Shown: positions 48,402 through 56,986 of the stretch, piece after piece
Position numbering within the stretch: position 1 is the stretch's first letter
Layout of the letters: every line of letters begins with the position of its first letter
Notes under the pieces: generated by a model
Told to the model about the DNA's origin: nothing
Seen by the model: only the letters and a program-made list of their open reading frames with translations
Database searches by the model: none
Position numbers and translations under genes: made by a program
NCBI RefSeq assembly: GCF_900106065.1
Contig: NZ_LT629796.1
Coordinates: forward strand, 5,618,501 to 5,682,500
From: Pseudomonas mandelii
GTDB lineage: Bacteria; Pseudomonadota; Gammaproteobacteria; Pseudomonadales; Pseudomonadaceae
Reading direction: 5' to 3'
Length of the DNA: 64,000 nt

Positions 48402-50804
48402 TTAATGTCTGTTGTCGATAACCAACGGTGTTTTTCCGCTGTGTTTGTTTTTGGTGAATTCGGATTCAGCACACTCGTGAACTTCTATCGTGATCAGCGC
48501 GGCATTCACGGCATTGGTCAGTGCGGCGTGGGTCAATAACTTTTCATACGCCTTTTCGGCCTCCAGGTTCACTAAAACCTTCAGCCGCTCGCTGCCATCG
48601 CAGGCGTGGTCCAGCACAAGTTGAACGGGCAGGCCGAGGCTGTCCTGCAGCGCCGACGGTGAAATGAATTCCGTGCCCATCCGTATCAGCTTGCCGTGGC
48701 GCTGCAGCAATTCGAATCGCGGTGAGTCGAGCCCGCAAGGGCAGGCTCCGGATATCCAGCGACCGGTGTCCCCCACGTCATACCGGCGCACGGCCTGGCC
48801 TTGCCGGGCCCGAGAGGTGAACAGCAGCCGGCCGATCTCATCGGCTTGCACCGGAGAATCGTGTTCGAGATGCACGATTTCCAGATGCTGGGTATCGCAC
48901 ATCAAATGAAAGACGCCGTCTGCCGTTGCCGCGCAGGCATGCCCCAGCGGACCGGCATCGACCGAGCCATAAATCGCGGAGCGAATCGTCGAGACTCCGC
49001 AGCTTTCCATCAGGCGCAGGCTGGCCTGGCCAGGGTGCTCGCCGCCGAGGAACACTTTGCTGATGCCCGAGTACGCGCGAAGCTGGCTTTGTTCGTTGAA
49101 AAACAAGCGATGTAACGTACTCGGCATGCCGATCAGCACGGTGATGCGATGATCCACGATCATTCGGGCCATTTCGCTGAAGTCATCATCGTGCGGCGCC
49201 CCCATGGGGAAATGTGTAACGCCCATCAATTCCAGAACCTTGGTGAAGCTGGAGAATCCCCCATACAGGCTGCCGCCGTAAAACAGGTTCATCACCCGAT
49301 CCGTTGACGGGTCGAGACCGGCGGCGAACAGGCCGTCTGCCGCCGCGCGCATCTGCCGTTGAAAGTCCTGATAGCTGAACCCGGCCAGGGCTGGCGTGCC
49401 GCTGCTGCCCCCAGAGCGGAAAAACAGCTGGGCCATGGCGTTGATCGGCTGGGTCATGAATGTGTTTTTGTCCATGATCGGCTCATGGCGTGTATCCGCA
49501 GCGGTTGGCAGCGCGTCGAGTGTTGCCCGGCCAGGCACGGCCTCAGGCGACAGACTCACCGAGAGGCGGCGACTGAAGCGCGACAGCGCGTAGACGCCGT
49601 CATGGGGTTCCCCAGGGTAACCGTCATGAATCAGCCCGCACGGGGCAATACGCGTGACGCCGGCATTGACCAGCGAGCGCACCAACCCGGGCGTCTGCAC
49701 CGCAGAACACATCAACACGCAGCTTTGCAGGACGGTGCGCCAAGGCAATAGCGTCTCGGCGATCAAGTGTTGCGGCACCGGTTTGAGCAGCAGTGTACGA
49801 AACAGCGGCGAGGGCGCGAGCGTCTGATGGTGATCCCAGATGACCCTCCATCCCGGGCCGGTCCAGACCTGACCAGTCTGCTGCGCAAAGCAGTGTTCCA
49901 GCCTCGCCATCGCGGTACGGGTGGTGACTTCCGAAGCCTCCTGGTCAGTAGGAACCAGCGCCGGCCAATGTGAGGAACGACGTGTAAAGGCTTTGGCCAG
50001 ACGTTCACCCAGGTCCAGCAAAACCGCCGGATCGTTGCTGTCTACCAGCAGCCATTGCGGGCTGGAGCAAGCTTGCTGATCCAGACTGCACACTTCATCC
50101 ACCAGCGCGTCCAGCGCCGAATCGCTCGCCGCCTCGGGCGACAGATAAGCGAAGCTGATCCTGTGGCCCCAATCGATCCAGCGACACCCGGCCGGGATCT
50201 GCTGACGAATCGCTTTTAGCGCGTTTTCACCACCCCAGGCGGCGACGCCATCGGCGCGGGTGCAGAGTTGCGCTATCTGAGCCGTGCTGACCGGCAGCAC
50301 CGCGATGAAATCAGCCAACTGGCCACTGGTGTCGCAATGCACCAGCGCGGCGAGTAACCGGGCGGTCAATCCTTGATCGCTGGAGCTGGGGCGCAGCCAG
50401 TTGATGTTGCCGGCCAACAGGCTTTCCAGGACCGCGCAGAACGCCAGCATCGGCGCATTGCCCGGCGTGATGTGCACCACCAGCCCCAGCGGATGCCAGC
50501 TTTCAAAACAGGCTTGCCGGTAATCAATACGCCGTAACGAACGCGGTTGCACACCCAACTCACGTTCAAGTTTGGTGGTGAGGTGGCTGCGTTGGCAGAA
50601 GTCGACAAGCCCCAATCGTTGATCGTTGTCGAGGGGCACATCCAGTCGGCCAGCTTGCAATTGCAGGGCAAATCGAGCCGCTGCGTCGATGACGGTGTCG
50701 CTGTCGATCGGTGCATTCAACCGCTGTGGCAATTGTGGATACAGTTGCTCGAGGGCTGTCTCGAGGGTGATATCGTCCCGCAGTTCACCATTGATCAAGT
50801 ACAT
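48402..50804 (-). CDS. LuxC-like acyl reductase fused to PaaK-like adenylating domain
   Basis: 800 residues from the ATG at 50804. The N-terminal ~430 residues are LuxC-like (acyl-CoA/acyl-protein reductase, aldehyde-dehydrogenase fold): FESWHPLGLVVHITPGNAPM for cofactor binding and LDQQACSSPQW with the acyl-accepting Cys at about 246. The C-terminal part (about 440-800) is an adenylate-forming domain: FFRSGGSSGTPALAGFSYQD, FLGGEHPGQ, IYGSVDAGPLGHA and RRYDVGDTGRW. In bioluminescent bacteria LuxC and a separate LuxE make fatty aldehyde; this covalent fusion is unusual. It starts 1 bp after the LuxE-like stop. Confidence 0.85.
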   Translation of the reverse strand: MYLINGELRDDITLETALEQLYPQLPQRLNAPIDSDTVIDAAARFALQLQAGRLDVPLDNDQRLGLVDFCQRSHLTTKLERELGVQPRSLRRIDYRQACFESWHPLGLVVHITPGNAPMLAFCAVLESLLAGNINWLRPSSSDQGLTARLLAALVHCDTSGQLADFIAVLPVSTAQIAQLCTRADGVAAWGGENALKAIRQQIPAGCRWIDWGHRISFAYLSPEAASDSALDALVDEVCSLDQQACSSPQWLLVDSNDPAVLLDLGERLAKAFTRRSSHWPALVPTDQEASEVTTRTAMARLEHCFAQQTGQVWTGPGWRVIWDHHQTLAPSPLFRTLLLKPVPQHLIAETLLPWRTVLQSCVLMCSAVQTPGLVRSLVNAGVTRIAPCGLIHDGYPGEPHDGVYALSRFSRRLSVSLSPEAVPGRATLDALPTAADTRHEPIMDKNTFMTQPINAMAQLFFRSGGSSGTPALAGFSYQDFQRQMRAAADGLFAAGLDPSTDRVMNLFYGGSLYGGFSSFTKVLELMGVTHFPMGAPHDDDFSEMARMIVDHRITVLIGMPSTLHRLFFNEQSQLRAYSGISKVFLGGEHPGQASLRLMESCGVSTIRSAIYGSVDAGPLGHACAATADGVFHLMCDTQHLEIVHLEHDSPVQADEIGRLLFTSRARQGQAVRRYDVGDTGRWISGACPCGLDSPRFELLQRHGKLIRMGTEFISPSALQDSLGLPVQLVLDHACDGSERLKVLVNLEAEKAYEKLLTHAALTNAVNAALITIEVHECAESEFTKNKHSGKTPLVIDNRH

Positions 50805-50805
50805 G

Positions 50806-51936
50806 TCAGGCTCCTTCAATCAGTTCAGACGCGGCCATTGCGCAGCTTCGGCTGGCGGTCGTTCCGGCGCGTCCGTGCAGTTCAAACCAGTCGGTCTGCA
50901 AGCCGCATCCGCAGCTGGCACCAGAGTGCAGCGTCGCCAGGTCGCCCATGACAACGGCGTGCGCGGGGCTGGACGAAATGTACGGCGACACGAACTCCAA
51001 CAAGCCGCGCTGACCGTAGGGTTGAACAGTGAAACTGGTTGGGTTGCGCACGAAGACCTTCGAATACACCGGCACATGGAAATGCTGCCGAGCACACTGG
51101 ATGTAGGGCACGGCATGCTCGACAGCGCCGTAACCGTCCCGGCAGCGGGACAGGTCGATGCCCAATTGGCGGTGGATGCGTTGATACAACTGCGACAAAG
51201 GAATTTCCTGTGCGGCCTGGGTTTTCCAACCCCCCCCGAGAAACACCAGGGACTCGGCCGGTAGCTTCAGATCCGCGACGCCGGTGTCTTCCATGTGCTG
51301 CAACGCGTGGGAGAGGAACGCCGGGAAGCCGAGAATGCGCACCGGCAATCCTTCTTCGGCGAATTCCTGCAAGGCGCGGATCACCCCAAAAACATCGAAC
51401 GCGTGACCGTTGCCCGTCAGGCGCAATCCATAAGCGATGCGGTTGACCGGCGCATAGCTGCACAGAAACTGGTCGGTGTACGCAGTGCCCAAGGTGATCG
51501 CAGCCTTGGGTTCATAGCTCAGCAGCAAGTAGTTGCAGGGACTGTCCGGAGTGTCCCAGCCGTAATGGCGAAAAATGTGGCTCACCATGCCCTGGGCGGC
51601 CGCCATGCTGCGCCGGTCATAGCGCAGGCGACTTTTCTGGCCACTGGTGCCGGACGATGTCAGCTCCAGCGCGCCTTCGCCCGTAGGGCCGAACAACAGG
51701 TGACGTTTGAAATAGTGAGCGAAAATCGGCGGTAGTCTTGACCAGTCATCCAGTGTCGCCAGGTCTTGAGCGACCAGCCCGTTGCTGTTGAGCCAGCGCT
51801 CATAGCCAGGCGTGTGGTGACAATGAAACAGGCTGATTTCCCCCATGGCCCGCTCGAACAGGCCTTCAGGCACGGAATCCAGGCAATAGGGTTGCGTTAA
51901 CGCGCAAAGCGCATCGGTGTGGGTTAAATGGATCAT
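50806..51936 (-). CDS. LuxE-like acyl-protein synthetase
   Basis: 376 residues, LuxE/PaaK family. PIFAHYFKRHLLFGPTGEGA, ELTSSGTSGQKSRLRYD (phosphate loop), FLGGGWKTQAAQEI and CRDGYGAVEHAVPYIQC follow LuxE. LuxE activates a fatty acid as acyl-AMP, loads it on a C-terminal Cys and passes it to LuxC. The Cys-rich C-terminus (SGASCGCGLQTDWF) could carry the acyl group or bind metal. No luciferase genes are near. Confidence 0.87.
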   Translation of the reverse strand: MIHLTHTDALCALTQPYCLDSVPEGLFERAMGEISLFHCHHTPGYERWLNSNGLVAQDLATLDDWSRLPPIFAHYFKRHLLFGPTGEGALELTSSGTSGQKSRLRYDRRSMAAAQGMVSHIFRHYGWDTPDSPCNYLLLSYEPKAAITLGTAYTDQFLCSYAPVNRIAYGLRLTGNGHAFDVFGVIRALQEFAEEGLPVRILGFPAFLSHALQHMEDTGVADLKLPAESLVFLGGGWKTQAAQEIPLSQLYQRIHRQLGIDLSRCRDGYGAVEHAVPYIQCARQHFHVPVYSKVFVRNPTSFTVQPYGQRGLLEFVSPYISSSPAHAVVMGDLATLHSGASCGCGLQTDWFELHGRAGTTASRSCAMAASELIEGA

Positions 51937-51957
51937 CGAAGGACCTTTCGGGTGGAG

Positions 51958-53199
51958 TCAGGCAGCAAGCGGGAGGTGAGAACGCCGCAGAAAAAGGCGC
52001 AAGGGCAGCAGGCACATGAGCCCTGCAATAGCCGCCATCAGGGCGAAGGATTCGTGGTTGTCACCGGCACCGGCCGCCGCAATCAGCGAGCCGCCGCCGC
52101 CCATGACGGCGATCGAGATCATGCCGATCATGGCCGAGACCAGGCCTTTGCTGTCGTCGCTTGAAAACAGCGCGAGCCGGTACAGGGCGGCGTTGCTCAT
52201 GCCAAGGCCGATGGCATAAACGGCCAGGGCGCTGATGAGCAAAGGCGTAGACGCCCCGTAGAAACTGCTGGCGAGCAAGGCGAGGAGTCCGCCGCAAAAC
52301 GGCCACAACGCGTATCGAATCAGTTGCGGCAATTCAGTGTCGGCGATCAATCGATTGAGTATCAGGTTGCCGAGAATGACGGCCGCAAACACCGGGATCT
52401 GCCACAGGCCGTACTGCAAGGGTGATAGTCCCTGATTGTGAATCAGCAGGAGCGGAGCCAGCCCGATCCACGCAATCAAGGGCAGGCTCATGACCCCCAG
52501 CGCGACCGAGGCGCTGAGGAATCGCGGGTTGCCGAGCAAGGCGGCATAACGGCGCACGGTGCCGCGCCATTCGAACGGCACCGCCGCCAGTCGCTGACCG
52601 TCATGACGCGAGGTACCCACGGTTTCCGGCATGAACAGGTAAAGCCCGAGCCAGACCAACAGGCCGCCGATACCCAGCAGTAAAAACAGCTGCCGCCAGG
52701 ACAACCACTCCAGCAGCAGGCTGCCGAGCAAAGGCCCCAGCAGCGGAGAGAGCAATGCAACGTTGCCCAGCAACGCCATGATTTTTACTGCGTCGGCTTC
52801 GCAGAACACTTCTTGCAAGGCTGGATAGCTGACCGCGATGACAAATCCCAGCCCCATGCCCTGAATCACCCGCAAGCCGTTGAATGCATAAATGCTGTGC
52901 ACGCTGAACGCGGCGGCACAGGACAGGGCGAATAAACCGCAACCGATGAGCAACATCGGTCGGCGACCGAACTGATCCGACAGCGGCCCAATAAGCCATT
53001 GCAGAAGAATGCCGCCCGCCAGATAAAGATTGAAGGCGTAGGGGACATGTCTCCCGCTGGCATTCAGATCATGAGTGACGGTCAACATGGCGGGCATGAT
53101 CATGTCGCTGGCCATATACGTCAGAAGTTCAAAAAAAGTAATGGCAAGGCAAAAGCCGAACACCTGATAGGGGCTAATATTTATGAGCGGTTTGTGCAT
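51958..53199 (-). CDS. MdfA-like MFS drug/metabolite exporter
   Basis: 413 residues, 12 membrane helices. It follows E. coli MdfA closely: ELLTYMASDMIMPAMLTV (the acidic residues in helix 1 that determine substrate choice), LAGGILLQWLIGPLSDQFGR (motif A) and VALLSPLLGPLLGS (motif C of antiporters). Proton-driven export. First gene of the LuxE/LuxC-like operon, with 21 bp to the next gene, so it probably exports or gives immunity to the product. Confidence 0.92.
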   Translation of the reverse strand: MHKPLINISPYQVFGFCLAITFFELLTYMASDMIMPAMLTVTHDLNASGRHVPYAFNLYLAGGILLQWLIGPLSDQFGRRPMLLIGCGLFALSCAAAFSVHSIYAFNGLRVIQGMGLGFVIAVSYPALQEVFCEADAVKIMALLGNVALLSPLLGPLLGSLLLEWLSWRQLFLLLGIGGLLVWLGLYLFMPETVGTSRHDGQRLAAVPFEWRGTVRRYAALLGNPRFLSASVALGVMSLPLIAWIGLAPLLLIHNQGLSPLQYGLWQIPVFAAVILGNLILNRLIADTELPQLIRYALWPFCGGLLALLASSFYGASTPLLISALAVYAIGLGMSNAALYRLALFSSDDSKGLVSAMIGMISIAVMGGGGSLIAAAGAGDNHESFALMAAIAGLMCLLPLRLFLRRSHLPLAA

Positions 53200-53371
53200 G
53201 GCATCCCTGTTCTTCTTCGTGAAGTTAAATAGTGGGTCTTATTGCGATGCGCCAAGATTAATCAAGCGGGTATGAATACCTCAAACGGACTATTAAGACT
53301 GAAAGCTTCAATAGTTTTCGCCAGGTTTCGATGGGGGGAGGGCAGTAAAAAAAGAAGGGAAAGTGTATGTA

Positions 53372-53400
53372 CGAAAAATGCCCGCAACGGGGCGGGCATT
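53372..53400 (-). terminator. Terminator after small lipoprotein gene
   Basis: AATGCCCGC / GCGGGCATT stem with T5 on the minus strand. It separates the lipoprotein gene from the exporter operon, which therefore needs its own promoter in 53200-53370. Confidence 0.85.
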
Positions 53401-53466
53401 GGTTCAGCAATCACGGGATATCCGCTTTTCTTACAAGCGGATGTTCAATTACTTACGCGTCATACG

Positions 53467-53604
53467 TTATCGATGCTGGTAATAACCCGGTCCACCGCGA
53501 TCGTAATGGTGGTCGCCGTGCCGGCCACCGTGGGGGAAAACGATGCAGCCGCTCAGCATCAGCAGCGCGAGCAGGGGAATCAGCCGTGTGATTCGACGGA
53601 ACAT
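53467..53604 (-). CDS. Small His/Gly-rich lipoprotein, 45 residues
   Basis: The ATG at 53604 follows GAGGA. MFRRITRLIPLLALLMLSGC ends in a lipobox (LMLSG|C). The ~26-residue mature peptide is rich in His, Gly and Tyr (HGGRHGDHHYDRGGPGYYQH), possibly metal-binding. Terminator downstream. Confidence 0.75.
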   Translation of the reverse strand: MFRRITRLIPLLALLMLSGCIVFPHGGRHGDHHYDRGGPGYYQHR

Positions 53605-53761
53605 TTGAAAATCCTCATGGTTATCGCCGTAATAAAGCCAAATCTCTTCATCGGCTGTAACATGAGACCCCGTTTGCAGCGTCCCATTCCTGCACAAAGG
53701 TAGGGGCTTGGCATGCTTTCGGATACAAACCGGACACATTTTTCAGGTTCAGGAATTCGCA

Positions 53762-53950
53762 ATGACTCAGTCGCAACGTTTGAAATACTCGATTCTGATC
53801 TCCCTGGTGGTGTTGGGGATCATGTTCGGCCTTTCGTATCTGCAAAACGCAGGCGTCATCAGCGAGAAGCTGTTTCAGTACATCGCCATCGGCGTCGCGG
53901 TGATCGTGGTGGTGGTCAATGGTGTGATGCGTCGCAAGGTCAAGCCTTGA
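53762..53950 (+). CDS. Small two-helix membrane protein
   Basis: 62 residues from the ATG at 53762 (AGGA upstream). Two hydrophobic helices: YSILISLVVLGIMFGLSYLQ and YIAIGVAVIVVVVNGV, with a basic C-terminus (MRRKVKP). Inner-membrane protein of unknown function. Confidence 0.75.
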   Translation: MTQSQRLKYSILISLVVLGIMFGLSYLQNAGVISEKLFQYIAIGVAVIVVVVNGVMRRKVKP

Positions 53951-53969
53951 GCGACGCACCTTGACCTGA

Positions 53970-54341
53970 TCAGTCGCGATGGAGCATGGCTACAGCGTGC
54001 GGATGCAGGCTGTAGCTTTTGTCGGCATTGAGGGTGATCACGCCTTCGCTGCACAAGCGTTTCAACACTTCTCGCACACTCAGAAAGGACAGGGGAATAT
54101 CCAGGTCCAGCAAATGGCCGTGCACGCCTCGCACGCCCAGGCTGCGCTCGCTTTCGGCGGCGGTCAGCAAGGCGTCGATGACCTTGAGGCGAATCAGGCT
54201 GGTTCGCAGGCCGAAGCTTTTGAGCAGCAATCTGATCCGCTCGTTACCATTACGCTCGCCTCGTTGACTGAAGACCCCGGAGTCCATGGCTGAACGCTTG
54301 GGCGCGTGACTACCGTCCGTTGGCAGTTGCGAGTTGTACAT
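53970..54341 (-). CDS. Fur-like winged-helix protein lacking the metal domain
   Basis: 123 residues from the ATG at 54341 (GGAG seven bases upstream). After a polar 30-residue N-terminus, RIRLLLKSFGLRTSLIRLKV, then IDALLTA, HGHLLDLDIPLSFLSVREVL and KRLCSEGVITLN follow the Fur DNA-binding domain. The protein stops where the His-rich dimerisation/metal domain would begin. It may be a metal-blind regulator. Its place before pvdQ and a FecR gene hints at iron biology. Confidence 0.7.
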   Translation of the reverse strand: MYNSQLPTDGSHAPKRSAMDSGVFSQRGERNGNERIRLLLKSFGLRTSLIRLKVIDALLTAAESERSLGVRGVHGHLLDLDIPLSFLSVREVLKRLCSEGVITLNADKSYSLHPHAVAMLHRD

Positions 54342-54585
54342 GCAAAAACTCCTTTTCCGAGCCGGCCAGGAAATGTGATGGGTGCTCTCATTCAATAAGA
54401 CGTATGAGCACGGCAAATAATGAAGGATCGAATGTAGAAAATTCGTCACCGTCACGTCAGCGTCCTGTGAGCAGGCTGGTTAAAGCGCCTTTCAGGGCCT
54501 AAATTTTTGCCGTGGGTTTCGTTCCTAGGGGAAGGCGCGATGCGTGTTTGACGCAGGGTGTTTGTCTTTTCGATCAGGAGCGAGC

Positions 54586-56931
54586 GTGATTATTTCCAGG
54601 CAATTTACCAGGTTGAGCCTTGCGGGCATGTTGGTAGGGCTGAGTCTTGCGGCAAATGCACGCAATGCGCCGGAGCAGGCCAGCGCCGACATTCGCCGCA
54701 CCAGTTTTGGTGTGCCGCATATTCGCGCCGAGAACGAGCGTGGACTCGGTTATGGCATCGGTTACGCCTATGCGCAGGACAACCTGTGCTTGCTGGCCAA
54801 TGAGATTGTCACCGTCAATGGCGAGCGCTCACGCTATTTCGGCCCGGATCAGCTGACGGTCGAGGAGCGCGAGAACCAGGTCAGCGACCTGTTCTTCACC
54901 TGGCTCAATACCCCAGAAGCCGTCGCCGGGTTCTGGAAGGCGCAAACTCAGGCAGTGCGTGATCTGGTCGACGGTTATGTGGCCGGATACAACCGCTCGC
55001 TGACCGAGCGTCGTGCACAGGGTTTGCCGCAGCAGTGCCAGGGCGAATGGGTGCGCGACATCACCTCGCAGGACCTGGTCAAGTTGACCCGCCGCCTGTT
55101 GGTCGAAGGTGGAGCAGGGCAGTTCGCCGAAGCGTTGGCGGGGGCGACGCCACCCAAGGCCGTTGCTCAGGCCGCGGGCGAAGGGTCGTCATTTCAGCTG
55201 GCGGCCACGCGCATGCAGCGGTTCGCGCTGGATCGCGGCAGCAACGCGGTGGCGGTCGGCAGCGAACGTTCGTTCAACGGCCGTGGGATGTTGCTGGCCA
55301 ACCCGCATTTCCCGTGGATTGGCGGGATGCGCTTCTACCAGATGCACCTGACCATTCCCGGCAAGCTGGACGTGATGGGCGCGGCGTTGCCGGGGTTGCC
55401 GATGATCAATATCGGTTTCAACCAACACCTGGCGTGGACCCATACGGTGGACACGTCCAAGCACTTCACCCTGTATCGCCTGCAACTTGATCCCAAGGAT
55501 TCGACCCGTTATCTGCTCGACGGCCAGTCACTGCCGATGAACAAGCAGACCGTGACGGTGAACGTGAAACAGCCCGACGGCCAGACCAAAGCGGTGTCCC
55601 ATGTGGTCTACAGCTCGCAGTTCGGTCCGATCGTGCAGTGGCCCGGAAAACTCGACTGGGACAATCAGTACGCCTACAGCCTGCGCGATGCCAACCTGGA
55701 AAACGACCGGGTGTTGCAGCAGTGGTACGCCATGAACCAGGCCTCCAGCCTCAAGGATCTACAGACCTCGGTCCACAAGATTCAGGGTATCCCGTGGGTC
55801 AATACCCTGGCGGTGGATGATCAGGGGCAGACGCTGTACATGAACCTGTCGGTGGTGCCGAACGTCAGTGCCGACAAACTCGCCAAGTGCAGCGACCCGC
55901 GCGTCGGGTTGCAGTTGATCGTGCTCGATGGTTCAAACAGCGCCTGTGCCTGGGACATCGACCCGAACGCCGCGCAAAAAGGCATTTATGCGGCGGACAA
56001 GTTGCCGCAACTGCAACGCAGGGACTACGTCCAACACTCCAACGATTCGGCGTGGATGGCCAACCCGGCGCAACCGCTCACCGGTTTCTCGCCCCTGATC
56101 AGTCAGGAAGGCCAGCCGCTGGGGCTGCGCTCGCGGTTCGCTCTGGACCGGTTGAGCACGCTGAGCAAGGCCGGTCCGGTCTCGGCGGCGGATCTGCAAC
56201 GGATGGTGATGGACGATCAGGTGTACCAGGCCGGGCAAGTGATGCCGGACCTGCTGCAATTTTGCGCCAACGATCTGGGTGCCGATGCAGCAACGCTCGC
56301 TCCGATGTGCGCGAGCCTGAAGACCTGGGACCGCAGTGCGAATCTGGACAGCGGACTCGGCTTTGTACACTTCCAGAATGTCATGGAACCGTTGCAGCAA
56401 GTCCCGGATATCTGGCGAGTGGCGTTCGACCCGAAAGATCCGCAGCACACGCCCCGTGGCCTGGCGCTCGATAATTCGCAGGTCACCCAGGCGATTCGCG
56501 AGGCGATGCTGGCGTCGGTGGAACAGGTGGAAAAACTGGGGCTCAAGGATGACAGCCGTTGGGGTGATATTCAGGTGGTCAGCAGCGGTGGGCAACAGAC
56601 GCCGATCCACGGCGGCCCAGGCACGCTTGGCGTGTACAACGCCATCCAGAGTGTTCCGAGAACCGACGGCAAACTTGAAGTCATCAGCGGCACCAGCTAT
56701 TTGCAAGTGGTGACCTTTGATGACAAGGGGCCGCACGCCCAAGGCCTGCTGGCTTTCTCGTTGTCCAGCGACCCGACGTCGAAGTACTCACGGGATCAGA
56801 CCGTTGCCTTTTCGAAGAAGCAGTTGAGCCCGCTGCCGTTTACCGAGCAGCAGATAACCTCAGATCCGCAGTATCAGGCGCAGACGATCCGCGAGCAGGA
56901 TGAAAAAGCCGGGAAGGTCGCCGCTCAGTAA
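54586..56931 (+). CDS. pvdQ: PvdQ, acyl-homoserine lactone/pyoverdine precursor acylase
   Basis: 781 residues from a GTG at 54586 with AGGAG at six bases. Ntn-hydrolase of the penicillin acylase family: signal peptide (LVGLSLAANA), alpha chain from DIRRTSFGVPHIRAENERGL, then the beta-chain N-terminal nucleophile Ser at about 219 in LDRGSNAVAVGSERS (P. aeruginosa PvdQ uses Ser217), and MLLANPHFPWIGGMRFYQMH. It removes the myristoyl chain from periplasmic ferribactin during pyoverdine maturation and can cleave long-chain AHLs. Followed by a terminator and convergent fecR. Confidence 0.95.
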   Translation: MIISRQFTRLSLAGMLVGLSLAANARNAPEQASADIRRTSFGVPHIRAENERGLGYGIGYAYAQDNLCLLANEIVTVNGERSRYFGPDQLTVEERENQVSDLFFTWLNTPEAVAGFWKAQTQAVRDLVDGYVAGYNRSLTERRAQGLPQQCQGEWVRDITSQDLVKLTRRLLVEGGAGQFAEALAGATPPKAVAQAAGEGSSFQLAATRMQRFALDRGSNAVAVGSERSFNGRGMLLANPHFPWIGGMRFYQMHLTIPGKLDVMGAALPGLPMINIGFNQHLAWTHTVDTSKHFTLYRLQLDPKDSTRYLLDGQSLPMNKQTVTVNVKQPDGQTKAVSHVVYSSQFGPIVQWPGKLDWDNQYAYSLRDANLENDRVLQQWYAMNQASSLKDLQTSVHKIQGIPWVNTLAVDDQGQTLYMNLSVVPNVSADKLAKCSDPRVGLQLIVLDGSNSACAWDIDPNAAQKGIYAADKLPQLQRRDYVQHSNDSAWMANPAQPLTGFSPLISQEGQPLGLRSRFALDRLSTLSKAGPVSAADLQRMVMDDQVYQAGQVMPDLLQFCANDLGADAATLAPMCASLKTWDRSANLDSGLGFVHFQNVMEPLQQVPDIWRVAFDPKDPQHTPRGLALDNSQVTQAIREAMLASVEQVEKLGLKDDSRWGDIQVVSSGGQQTPIHGGPGTLGVYNAIQSVPRTDGKLEVISGTSYLQVVTFDDKGPHAQGLLAFSLSSDPTSKYSRDQTVAFSKKQLSPLPFTEQQITSDPQYQAQTIREQDEKAGKVAAQ

Positions 56932-56951
56932 GAGGGCGATTCAAGCAGTAA

Positions 56952-56986
56952 AAAAGGCCACACCCCCTTGAGGGTTGCGGCCTTTT
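56952..56986. terminator. Bidirectional terminator, pvdQ/fecR
   Basis: AAAAGGCC ... GGCCTTTT stem enclosing an inner CACCCCCTTGAGGGTTG hairpin, between convergent genes. Confidence 0.85.

Noticed and set aside
46124..53199. Bioluminescence operon
   Set aside because: LuxC- and LuxE-like proteins are present but no luciferase alpha/beta (luxAB) or flavin reductase, so light production is not supported.
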